NCBI RefSeq assembly: GCF_963678635.1
Contig: NC_087062.1
Coordinates: 39,261,330 to 39,325,329, forward strand
DNA: 64,000 nucleotides
From: Symsagittifera roscoffensis
Lineage: Eukaryota; Xenacoelomorpha; Acoela; Convolutidae
Direction: 5' to 3'
In this document: positions 34,960 to 47,300 of the stretch, piece after piece
Layout of the letters: each line of letters begins with the position of its first letter
Numbering within the stretch: position 1 is the first letter of the stretch
The notes under the pieces: generated by a model
The model's input: the letters and a program-made list of their open reading frames with translations, nothing else
Databases searched by the model: none
Told to the model about the DNA's origin: nothing
Made by a program: the position numbers and the translations under genes

Positions 34960-35178
34960 ACACTGATGGTATTCCTTCCAACTATTTACTAACTTCAGAG
35001 AATCTGTCTTGTGAAACCCCATAGCCCCCAAAGCATGTCAAATCACAGAACCCCCATAGGTGATGTGTCTCAAAGAGATAATTCAATGACATGAGAAACC
35101 TCTTGTGGTCTTCTTTACCACACATTCCGTCAGTTTTGAATTCAAAAAAAATCTTTTCAATTTAAAATTTTATTTCAG
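34960..35178. other. Gene-free stretch before acinus
   Basis: It begins with about 75 bases matching the LTR-flanking spacer at 33048 onward. The remainder is AT-rich and ends in tttatttcag, a splice acceptor one base before the acinus ATG. Confidence 0.5.
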
Positions 35179-35179
35179 A

Positions 35180-35305
35180 ATGGATGTTTTCCCGGACAAC
35201 GTATCAGCTCTTAAAGTAGCTGAACTGAAAGATGTGTGCTCTCAATTGGGATTAAGTACAAAAGGAGTTAAAAAAGATCTCATTGCAAGAATTGAAGACG
35301 CTAAG
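35180..35305 (+). CDS. ACIN1: Acinus exon with SAP domain
   Basis: [20 protein letters not shown], then [20 protein letters not shown]: a standard SAP helix-turn-helix DNA-binding motif. The acceptor tttatttcag leaves a single base before the ATG. Confidence 0.9.
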
Positions 35306-38300
35306 GTCTGTGTTTTAGTTTTTCAGAACTTGTCATACACCCGACACATGTGTTTGTTTAAATCAAGGAATGTGTTTTCAGAATGCTACCAGCTCCAAAG
35401 AAAGTGTCACGTCTGAAAATCTGGTAGAATGGGGTGAGTTACTTTGTGTGTGACCTCTTCCGTTCCATTCCAGAAGACTCTTAATATGATGTCAAAATAT
35501 TAAAAGATAAATTATGAAAAGGCCATTCTCCTTTGCGTACGTTAAGTGCGCTAGCCAGAGAGGGGCATACCCACACTATATAAGCCCTCAAGAAAATTTG
35601 GATCATTAAATGAAGTCAGCTAGCAGCACTGAATGCATTGTTGCTATTTTCAATCATCCCTCCTCTGCAAAGGCTTCATGAGAATTATGAATAGGCAATA
35701 AATCATAGTTAGAATAAAGAATTCACAATAAGGCAATGTGGTCTCCTGTTTACAGTAAAGGAAGCTGCAGATCTAACAGAAGCTATTATTGAACAAGTTG
35801 CAGAACATGAAGATAGTGTAGAGCCAGTTGTTGAACCCGTTTTGAATTTGGAAGGGCCACCAGTCGACAATGAAACAACTTTAAATGTACGAGTGGATCT
35901 GGATGAACATAATGTTCAGAAAGAAGTTGTAGCCAAGACTAATCAAATCGAAGTTTTGGAGCAATTGCGAAAGTTACCTGAGAAAGAAACTCTTCTGAAT
36001 TCAATTGAAACTGTTGAGCAGCAGGAAGATATCGTCCGGGTCAACGTCAATACTATCGAAACTCCACATGATGTAGAGGAACCGATCCTTGATCTGGATG
36101 TCGACGCCGAAGAAGAAAGCCTTCTTGACGTGACAAAAAGCTCATCTGATTTGACGTTGGGAATGGAAACGCATGAGTCTCGTGATACAATCGAAGAACA
36201 GAAGAAAGAGAAAAACGTTGAAGGTAATTAAATTGTTGCGTTTTTCAGTCGTCAAATGCACCATTTTCCAAATTCCGCATTTTTAAATGTCAAGGATTTT
36301 AAGTTGTCTGACAAATTAGTTGTTTTGAAATATGGCGAACTTTTCAATTTAAGCATTTTTGAAATACCGAGTGGTTTAATTTGTCTGACAAAATTGTCGT
36401 TTTAAAAGACGGCGAACTTGTGACTCCAAACGACCAGGAAGAAGGTCTGGTGGAGGATAGCATGACTGAAGAAACTGCCGAAATTTCTGGAAATGCTAGT
36501 CAAGAGCCAGAAATAGAGGACCGAAGTCGTGAAGTGGACGGCACGAAGCAAAGGACTGTCGTCGTTCCGGCTCAGGGTGACAGGCCCTCTTTTGATATTA
36601 AAATTGTCAATCCTGTGGTAAGTTTAATAGCTCTAGAATTTCAAAAAACGAGATTGAGCTTTTAAAATAAAATATTAACAGAAAAAGGTTATTTTTGGCG
36701 GTTTTTCAATTGAAGTTACTTGCAGTACATGGGGAAAAAATCATAGAATATGTCATGAAGATTAAAATACAATGTACAAAGATTCAATGAAGCTGTTATT
36801 GGTTGAATGGGAAACTGAAAGGTTGTTTTATTAGAATCAGCTGTGTATAACTGATGCGCTCATAGGTTCATGTGCTCGTCATGAGGCCTGGTCATTGCGA
36901 ATTTCCTACAATGCGTGCAAATATCAGATTGTTCCAAGTTTCATCGAATATCAGTGGCAAGTTTATATGAAAATGAACATGAGAAGTTATCGGAATTTTG
37001 AAATGGGGGGACTTAGCCAATAAACATCTCCATTGCGCTCCCATGCCTTAAATCAAACAAGTGGTATCCCGTGAAAACAATTCTAGCCTAATGAGGCGAA
37101 AACTGGAAGTAACTGCTAACGCTCTAGACAACTAAGCGGATTAGATCCCGTTGCTGCGGAAATAATAAAAAGCTGAAAGAAGATCTTCCGTGGACTTGAA
37201 GAATAGATGACAGATAAAAATTGGGACGCGGTGAGCATTAGAAGAGGACTGTCGAATAAGCTGAAAATGAAATGCTGGCTAAGTGATGTTTGCGAAGAAA
37301 GAGTCAACTTGACTAGAGACAAAGAAAGCGAAGGCTTCCATGCTGTCGCTGCTAGTTAGGATAACCGTTGAAGCCGATCTGTCTGATCAGAAAGTTGGCA
37401 AATCTGCAAAAGGCCAATAAACTAAGAAGAGACCTTCATACTTCAGTTTGGAACATGAATCTTTTGACCCATATCGACAAAGCTCAAAGCCTTATCCACA
37501 AGTACCTGTTAAAGATCCGTTTAAGAAGAAATCGTCCATGAATCCTTTAAAAAAGAAAATGTGGTGGTAATGGTTTCATTTTGGAGACGCTAAAAATGGC
37601 AGTTGGTCATTAACAACACGAGCCATGTGACAAATGCTGATGAAAGAGTCAAAATACGAACGGAACTGCGTTCATTTTTGGATGAGTCATTAAAACGAGG
37701 ATTAAAAAGATACGAGTTTTCCGGGTAGGATTCAAGCTGTGTTGGTTTTTGCTTCAGAGAGAGGAAAGAAAGGTACATCACAAATATACGTAAGCATTTT
37801 GGGGCGCTGTGGTGAAAAACTTGGTAGTGATTTTACATCTTGTTACTTCCTTCTCGTCGCTCATTTACTTCCATATTTACTGAGGTATTTGCTTTTGATG
37901 CTATGGCCCGCTAAATGGTCACTGGCGTCCTAAGCTAGTTTCTCAGCTATAAGAGAAACTAATCATTGGTTAGCCAATTGCCAATGTGTCATTTTGTGGA
38001 TCCTCACTGCCACCTTGGACATGCCTCGAAAGCTGGTCGCTACTATAAGCCAGCTGTGAATGAATTTTGTCTACTTCTTTTCTCTGGACCGTCTTTAAAC
38101 TAATATCCATTCTTCTGAGATTACAAAATTTCGTGCCATAAATATGTCTGTTAGCCCGACTTGGTTCCGTTCGTTTTCCTTTTGTTGAGTTTACCTTGTG
38201 ATAGTACAATCAGTACTAAGCATTGGTTGGCTTAACGGCAGTTACAGAGTGAGTTAAAACATAGTTTGATAAATTTTTCATTTGATCAAAATCTATGTTA

Positions 38301-41300
38301 TATTATGAATGTTTGCTATAAGTTTGTTAGACATGTGTTTCATAAAATAAAAGCCTTATCTTTAGAAATGAATTTTTACCGCCATTGCTAATGCAAGTTT
38401 TTATTTTTAGAAGGCCCAATCGAAACCGGTCAAAATACGGAAGCGAAATGAAACTCCTGCAGTCGATGGTATGTCTGAAATGCATGATCTCTGGCAAAAT
38501 TTATATCTGCTTCGATTTGCGACTATATGACAAGCTCATAAATGACTGAAGCAGGTATTTTGGGTGACAGCTTTTTAGAAATTGAATATTTGAATTGCTT
38601 GGCAGGAGTGCCAGCCGAAGAAGGAGGCAGCAAGGAGAAGAAACGGAAGTGGGTGACATCTTCAGGAGACTCTCAGAACTGCAACATCGTCATCTCCACT
38701 GACGTCCTAAACGTGAGGCATTTGTTAAGGAAAACTGCTGAAGATCATTCAAATTTGAGGTCTTAAACGGGTTCATTTTCAGACTATTGTGTCGAATAAG
38801 AGTCCGACTGCTCCCAAGGATAAATCCAGGGAATCGACAAATGATCACAAATCGCCCTCGCTTGACAGGAAAAGAAAATCCAAGGTTATAACTGTCACTT
38901 TATTCTCATCTACATGTTAGACAGGTTAAAGGCTAAAAAGCGTTAGTTTTGATTGATTTTTTTCTGCTGTTATTTTTCAATGCATTTTGAATGTCTAAAA
39001 AACAAAGCACGATTTTTTTAATGGATTTTGATTGTCTAAAAATTGCAATGTTTTTTATGGATTTTGAATGTCTACAAAAGCAATGTATAATTTTTTAATG
39101 GATTTTGATTCTCTAGACACAGCAAGATGATTTTTATGGATTTTGAATGTCTACAAAAGCAACGACACATTTATTTTTTTGATTTTGAATGTCTAATTAG
39201 CTATGCAATTTTTATAAAATGTATTCGGAATGTCTAAAAAAAAACAAATGAAATTGTAAACTCGGTCATAGCATGACACCAAATTATATCAAACGTTGCT
39301 TGCATATATCATGCCAAAAATATACATATTTCAGGACAGCAAGATTGAGGACGAAGGATTGACAGAAAAGACGAAGCGAGTGTCGATTGAATCTGTAAAA
39401 GAAGATGAGTTGGAGATCGAAGCGAGAGAGGACAACGACGGAGAGGTAGAAGAGGAAGGGGAGAAGGACAAGGAGAAGGAGGAGAAAAGGGAGACGAGGA
39501 AAAAGAAAAAGGGAGGCAAGGAGGAGGATCTAGAAGAGGGAGAACACAAGTCCAAACATGCACTGAGTAAGATCTTGACTAAGATCAATTTATAATATTT
39601 TTGGTGAGATTTACGCTTGCGATTAGCCAAGCGTTGCCAAATCGCTACATAGACTGTTTCAGGTTAAAAATTTTTCTCACTCAATATTGTCGTTAATTCT
39701 CTCGAGAGCTTTGTGTTTGTTATCCAACGAACATATTTTGAGCATGTTTGCATTTGAAATATCCGTTCTATTCGAAACTGATTTTTAATACTCATTGTAA
39801 ATTTACTAACTCCGGCTTCAAACCTATTTTTTTTAATTTTCCGACCAATCTCGAAAAGGAAGTTTGACTTAGAAGGAGCTATGGTGTGACGTCCGTTTTT
39901 GAAGTTTTATAGCCAATTTTGACTACCTTGCGGAAATCTCATAGAAGGTCAAGTGTGGTATTATACTAAAGCCATGTTGGTCGTGTTTCGGGTTCTAAAA
40001 AATCATAATCAATCTCTTAAGTGTCGAGAAAAATGGGTGTAAATATTTTTGATTTTCAGACTAAATTAGACAAAAATTGATGATTTTTACTTCATTTTAT
40101 TACTATGTCAACTTCAGTCGCCCTTTACTACTAAATTATCTTCCAACCACGCTGATTCAAGAAAATGTTTTCTAAAAATTAAAATATATTTTTTTAAATC
40201 AGTGTGGTCGGAAGATGCTGTTCTTCATACACAGCAACCGACTATACTTGTGTTTACCTGCTTAAAGTGGTTATTTGCCTTTTAAAAATTCCATTTGTAT
40301 AATATTGGCATTGTTGCTTCATTTTGCGTCGTTATAAAAGTTAAAAATTATCGTAAGCGTGTGCGCTTTGGGAGGGGGGGGGGGGGCTCAAAAACTGTTT
40401 TATTACTCAAAATTTTCGACAATATTTTTTTTCGGCTCAACACGCGTCTGCTGCCCCGTTTTGTCCAGTTTATTACTCTGTTAAGTTGGTTTCCAGGCTT
40501 TTCTGATGATAGCTTTTGTCTTGAAATTTTTTACTCAAAATGAGCAGCAGTTGAGACAAACGGACAAAGTTATGTAGATTAGTTAATGTTGAGTATTACA
40601 AGCGGATGATGGACTTCCCGTTCAAAACTTGGACCACAGATTTTACCCCAAGGCGTGTAATTTGTTTATTTTTCAGGAAAATTTGTTAACGCTCAAATGT
40701 GATCTTTTGAAAATTGACTTTTGATTTCAAAGTTCAGTTCAAATCTATTTTCTGTAACGAAAGCAAATTTCGCGCTCCAATTAAAAAGTGCAAATGGCAA
40801 AAAAGGTGAATGACTTCAGTTCAAATCTTTTTTCTGAAACGAAAGCAAATTTCGCGCTCCAATTAAAATGTGCAAATGGCAAAAAAGGTGAATGACTAAA
40901 GTTTTGGAAGTGGATTTTTGACCCAGCTTTCTCTAATTGAGTTAGTTTTCTAAGAAGCATTCTTGATCATAACTTTTAAGGCAAATCATAAATAGAATTT
41001 TAAGCAGCTTTATCGTGATGTTTTTCTCCGAATTTCGAAGGTTAAAAATGATCAAAAAAAGTTAATGCGTTTTTTAAATTCATACGTTGGCTATGTCATT
41101 TTGTTTTACAATTATTTATGTCATTTTTTTACAATTCAATTACCACGTTACTTACCCTCGCGTATTAACAATCCCTTATATAGTTCCCACTCAGATTTTC
41201 TCCTTTTTTTTCTATGACAACAATTGTTTTCGGCTCAACAGGCGCTTACGCAAGTATTGTCTGCTTAGTTGCGTTCGGGATGTTTTTTCTGAATGTATAT

Positions 41301-44300
41301 TTACCCTTGCGATAGCAAGTGTATTGCAATCAATTGGGTACTGGGCTTTTTTTCCCGGAAACAATTTTGTCCACAGGACTCATTGGACTCATTTAACTGG
41401 TGGTACCTTGTTTCATAATGAATTAAAAATTTGTAGTGCCCCTTGCAGACTTAGCCTGGTTCTAATGAATACGCCTGGGACGGCAAAGGTTCTGGGTTCG
41501 AATCTGACCAAGACCAGTTTTTTTTCAAAAGGTAATTGTTCCGGTTCAAAAAAATTTCCCCCTAATATTTATCTGCTTGTTTTGTTGGCATAATTGCTAA
41601 TTGTAAGAATCGTTTTGTTTTAGCTGTAAACAATTTAAACTGCAGATGTTTATAGCATTTGAAAAATCTGGCCGAATTGAAATTTGGTTTTCACATTGGT
41701 TGTCATTTAACCAGCTCGATGTTAAAATTTCATTTTTTTCCCGTCTTTTTTTATCGGCTTAGTAACATTCAGCCCAATTAGTTTCGACTTAGTGGTCTTC
41801 TTTTGCGTCGTTACGTCCGAAAAAAATTATGCTTTGCGCGTTTGTGGGCTCTGACGGGAAAAGGGACATTTTTTATTAGTTTAGAATTTTTCTGAATGTC
41901 TTTTCGGCATGAAGGATTTCTGCTTTGTTACCGCTTGGTAATTACAAATTCAAATCCAATCAACCATCCGGCACATCTGGCGTTGAGGTAAAACAAGTGC
42001 TAGAGATGGCAAAGATTCGCGGCTCGAATCCGGACGGGCCCTTTTTTGTGCTTTTTCGGATTATCGTCCGTCTGTTTGTTTTTGTCGGCTTAGTTCCCGT
42101 AGCTCGATGTTTCAGCTATATTTCAAGTTGCTCTAACCCCCATGCGTAAGAAGACCAATGCCGGGAGTTCGATTCCAGTTAAGACTTGTTTTTCTCGCAA
42201 ATAGAAAATCTTGGCTAATTTAGATTATCTGTCTGCTTATTTTTGTCTGCTAAGTTCTGCAGAAAGGACGTTCTTTTTTTGAAAACTTGGCGTCTCTATG
42301 GCAGTTCGTAAGCTCTTTCTAGAGTATCTATTGGTGCAGGCAATTTTATTCCGGATTGTTTTGGGCTTTTGTTGCAATTTTTTTTGACAAAAACGATTTT
42401 TTGATCTTTTTTTCCGTTTGATTTTCATAACGATCATATTTGTTTCGCAAGGGGCGCGAAGCTCAGCTTCGCCTCTGTGTTAACTCTATCGACTGTTTTT
42501 TTATTATGTTTTTTTTTTCAAGCTGAACTTCATTCGTAACAAGCAATATAATTTTGTAGATGTAGTTTGCTTAAACGTTTTTTTTTTTCGATTTGGTGGC
42601 TTTCGTGTAGATACCATGCTAGTTTTATGTTGTATCGCCTCGCTTTGCCTCGTTGTCGAACTTTTTAGCTAAGTTTTCTGATGTTCGCTTTCGTCTCATT
42701 TTCTGCCGAGTCGATCAGGTGCCATGATACGCTTGTGATGTATCGCAAGTAGTGCGAAGCTCTGCTTTGGTACTGTGTTCAAAGTTCAGTTTAATATTGA
42801 GTATCGAGTCCTGGTCTTATCTGTCATAATCTATCATTATTACTGAGTCGCAGAAGACACCATGACAAAATCATTGCTCACATAGTTAACTCTCTAAAAA
42901 TTGCATTAATAGTAAAATCTAATTTTTCTGAATCCTTAATAGTTCTTCTGAAGGTTGGCCCTATTTAAAACTTTTTTGTTTTAGTTTCTTTTTCGGTCGA
43001 AGCTGAGCCGAAGAAGACAATTGTTCCAAAAGTGAAAGGACGAAACACCGAAGATGCCGCAGCCACGCCATTGGGTGTTGATTTGCCCAAAAAAGAGCCA
43101 GATGAAATTGTTCCCGAGGCACGCAACCCAGTGTCCACTATAGTGCACGTGATGCGACTGACAAGGCCTTTTACGTTGTTACAACTGAAGGGACTCTTAG
43201 GGAAGTTTGGCGAAATTATCGATGACGAATTCTGGATCGATGACATCAAGTCTCAATGTTACGTGAAGGTGAGCGAAGCCATTTTCTTAGATATTTGTTG
43301 TTTGTAAACACACCCCCCCCCCATGCACAGATGGGATTGAAAAAGGTAATTATTTTAGTTCAAAGAGGAAGACAGTGCGAAGAATTGTCGCGAATCTTTG
43401 TTCGGCTGCAAGTGGCCCTCGACAAATCCCAAGACGTTGAAGTTGGAATTTGTCAGTCAATTGCAGCTGGATGACGTCAGAGGGATTCTGAAAAAAATCT
43501 CTAAGAATAGAAGTGAATCGAAGGAAGCTGACATTGGGGAGACGAAGTTCACAACTCGAAGGTCGCCGAACATCATCCGAACTGCAGCTGGCCTCGAGAG
43601 CAGGTCGAAGAGGAAAGAGTGGAAACGAAGAAGCAGGTAACGTGACTAATCGTTTCCGCCCCAAAAGCAGTCACTTCCGCCCAAATTATTCCCTTCATTT
43701 CGCTTTGATATACATTATCAAACATACGGGATGTTTTACTATTGTCCCTGTTAATTGCTTTGATATGCATGAATAAACAAACGGAATCTAGCAAATGGAA
43801 TTCAGTTATCAGATTTCCCAGCGAAATAAAAAATTTACCTATCGATCCAGTTTTTTATGATTCAGTTAATTTTTTATGGTTCAGACGAAAAAAAGTGTCA
43901 ATCATAGTGTTCTTGAAATTTTAAGCCATCTAATTTTTTTTCTTCGAAATTCAAAAGTTGAGATTTAAAAAAAAAACAGGCCAGTTTTTTTTCTGTTTTC
44001 TTGCGTTCATTGTTTTTTTTTCCAACTGTATGTTGGCTATGTTCCCAAAGTGTCCATCTTGCATTATTCTTGAAATGCAAGGTGCTTTAGAAATTTTTTA
44101 TTTTTTGCTTGAAATTTGAAGCACATTTGTTCTACTTGAGGTCATTGACACTTTTCCAAATGTCTTTTGGCTATATTTGTTTGCAGATCGCTATCGCGTG
44201 AGTCGTTCAGTGACTACCCGAGTGTGAATAAAATGGCCAGGGCAGATCCGACGAGGAAGAGGCGAGAAAGCAGGGACAGAGAGGATAACAGCAGGTTCGC

Positions 44301-47300
44301 AGTGGACCCCAAAGTGAGTGCAAGAAGGGAACAGGAGATGAGAGATCGATACCACGAACGAATGGAACAAAAACGAAAATGTCCGTTAAGTATCAACAGA
44401 AAACTTCAACAAAATAGAAACATGATCAGAGTGAGATCTAACCAGTTATTTCCGTATGAGCAAGCATTTATATTATTTACTCTATCGATTACCGAGGGTA
44501 TTGGGTACCGAGATTATTGGGTACAAGACTTCTTTCCGATAATTTTGTTTTACGAATTCCTGGTTTACGATATTACCATATGAAGCTTGCACATCCCTAC
44601 TACTATTTCCCGCAAAGCGTAGAATTAACCCTTATGCTTAGGACAACAAAGGATTTGGTGTTTGAGTCCGGCCTGTAAGCTTATCTTTTGTATTTTGATA
44701 ATTTTCTGCTTGGAAAATTTCAAGTGGCTTTTTTCGTTAGTCTGCTTTTTTCTTGTCGGCTAATTCCACAGCATGGCATTTTCCTCTATATAAACATTGT
44801 TTGTAATAGATGAAAGTCATTTTGAAGTGTAAAAGAAGCAGTGATTGTCATTTAATGTCACTTTCTTTTAAAGTGACAGGTCACTTTCTTTTCAGGTTGC
44901 CTTTTAATTTTTCAGGCTTTCCAGCGGAATAAAACATCCAATTAGATTTTACTGAGATAATTAAAAAAAAAATGCCCTTGCCGCTAACTCGATACCGCGA
45001 CAACTCGCAACAAGAGACAACTCGTATAAAACTCAGAAGAAAGTTAAATTTCCCTTTAATCTAAATGTGAAACAAAAAAGCGTTTAAACATCAAAGCCTT
45101 TGAGGCGTCAAAGTTTCTTTGGTATAAAGTGGTTTATAGATCAAACTTGATTGAAAGAGCTTCCAGCTGCGAAATTAGATCATTGTTTTGATAATTTTAA
45201 AGTTTCTGACATCCTTTGTTGCCAATTGTTCATATTTAGGACATTTATAGGGCCTTTTCTCCGGATTTGAACCGAATCAGACGATTTTTTTTTGCTCCTT
45301 CCTTTTTCGTTGGATGAATTTTGATACAGGGTTGAGCAGAACCCATTCATACTTGAAAAACTCTATGCTATCCTTGAGCGAATTGTTGGTTGTTTGATTT
45401 CCATTTGCCGCATTGCTGAACTGGTTCCATATAGCTGGTTTGAAATCTGGATCTTTTCGTAGAATTCCACGCACAAATTCCTCCACCCAAGTTTTTTCGG
45501 AATAGCTGAGATATGAATGGAGCTGATTCTCAGTTGTTGTTGCGTAAAGAGCTTCTAGTGCCAACATCAAGTCGCATTCAGGAATGAGAGCCAGCGCAAT
45601 AACTGATTTCACTTTTTAAGTGTCTTTTCTGTATTCAACCGCCAGTCACAATTCTTGTATTTTTCGCCAATTGGCCTGCGCAAAATGAGAAAAGCACCCT
45701 TTTATGGTCGCTGTGGGAAATTCCGATTTGAAAGCAGAAATTGCTGCCTTTTCGAAATCAATAACAATTTCTTTTGGCTCTAATAATGAGTTAAGTTCTC
45801 GTAACACACGAAATGCTTGTTGATATTGCTTTTGAGTTTTTCGTTGCAACAAAAAGTAAACCATTGGTAAGGGGCAGTTATGTATAACAGCATGTACAGT
45901 ATATCTTTGATAAAACAACGAGGGACTTTTTTAAATTGTGCCATTGGCGTGCAAAGTTGTGTAACGCTCGAGAATGTCCAAGTTTGCATCAGTGGTGTAC
46001 ACAAGAAGTCGGTCGGAATCCCCCGGCCCCAATTTATGAGTCAAAAAGTTTTCCCCCTTAAAGTGGTTTGAAGTTCCATGGGAATTGCTATGTCCTTCAC
46101 GGTCTTAGGCAAACCTCCGAAGTCTCTTTCTCGTTTAATCGCTCTTGCAACCGAGGTAATTTTCGGCTTGTTTGCTGCGCACTCCTCAGAAACGGTGCTC
46201 GTTACGTTTTGATAAATAGATCGGGGATGTTTTTGCGTATTTTGCGCTCTTTTAATTTTTGGAAAATTTGCATTTTGCCCGCTGAAGTAGTGAAAAACAT
46301 TTTGTAAAATTTAGTGCAAAAGTTTTTGCAACATTTTCGAAAATTTTACATTTTGCCCCCAAGAATAGTGCAAGTAGTGAGGACTATTTTTCGAAACAGC
46401 TTGTCAAAAGTTTTTTGTACATTCCCCCCTCGATTTTTAACTGCTATGCACGTTTCACGGTCATGCTTTTTTACCCTTTTTTGAACCGATTTTCTTAAAA
46501 TGTTTAATTGAATATAACACTGAATATAAATAATCCATTTTTTCCTCACAAATAAATCATCACGTGGAAGTACTGATTTGCAACGTTTTTTGAGGGTCTC
46601 CAGGTTGTTTACCCGCTTTTTTTTTAATAAATCAAACTTCATTTAATTTTTCATCTTCAAAGATCAAGATTCGTTTCCCGAACTGACTTGTAGTGAATTG
46701 CAATATCATTTGAATGACTAGAAACATTTTTAGAAACCAAAATGATGGTATACCTATTAATGCAATCAAGGATTTGAACTCATGTTTGGGTCATAAACGA
46801 ACAAAAAGACTCATATCTTTCCCCAATAATTGCTTTGAAATAAAAAGAAAATTAAATGATTTTTAATGGGAGAATTACGGGTCTTAGTTTCGGAGTAATT
46901 AAAGAATTATCTTACTGCAAGTTTATTGCGAGTTATCGCGTTTTGCGAGTTGTTGTAATTGCTAATTTATACGAGTTGTTTTTTTTGGGAGTTGTCTTTT
47001 GTTGCGAATTGTCGTGTTACGCGCTATTTTCACTGCCAAACAGCAAAACTGTTTAGGTCGCAAAAAACGGGAATGATTTCGAATTTTAACTCATAATTTT
47101 TCCGAACTTGAGTGGGTAACAAACTTATACCTATTTTATCTGATCTTAACTCTATAAAAAATCATGTTTTTTCTTTTTCACAAATTTTGACGAATGACGT
47201 TCCATTTTTTAATATTGTCGTTGATAGAATCCCATAGTTTTGGTTAGTCTAGAAAATTTTGAAATTTGTCAAAAATCTGGAAATTTGCTGCGTTTTTTCA

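Noticed and set aside
39309-39630. Minus-strand Ser/Pro/Leu-rich frames near 39.3-39.6 kb
   Set aside because: They are the antisense of the acidic Glu/Lys-rich acinus exon at 39335-39566.
41087-41593. 168-codon + frame in acinus intron 8
   Set aside because: It runs across a tRNA-like unit and a hairpin repeat and has an unusual Phe-rich composition, so it is chance openness in T-rich DNA.
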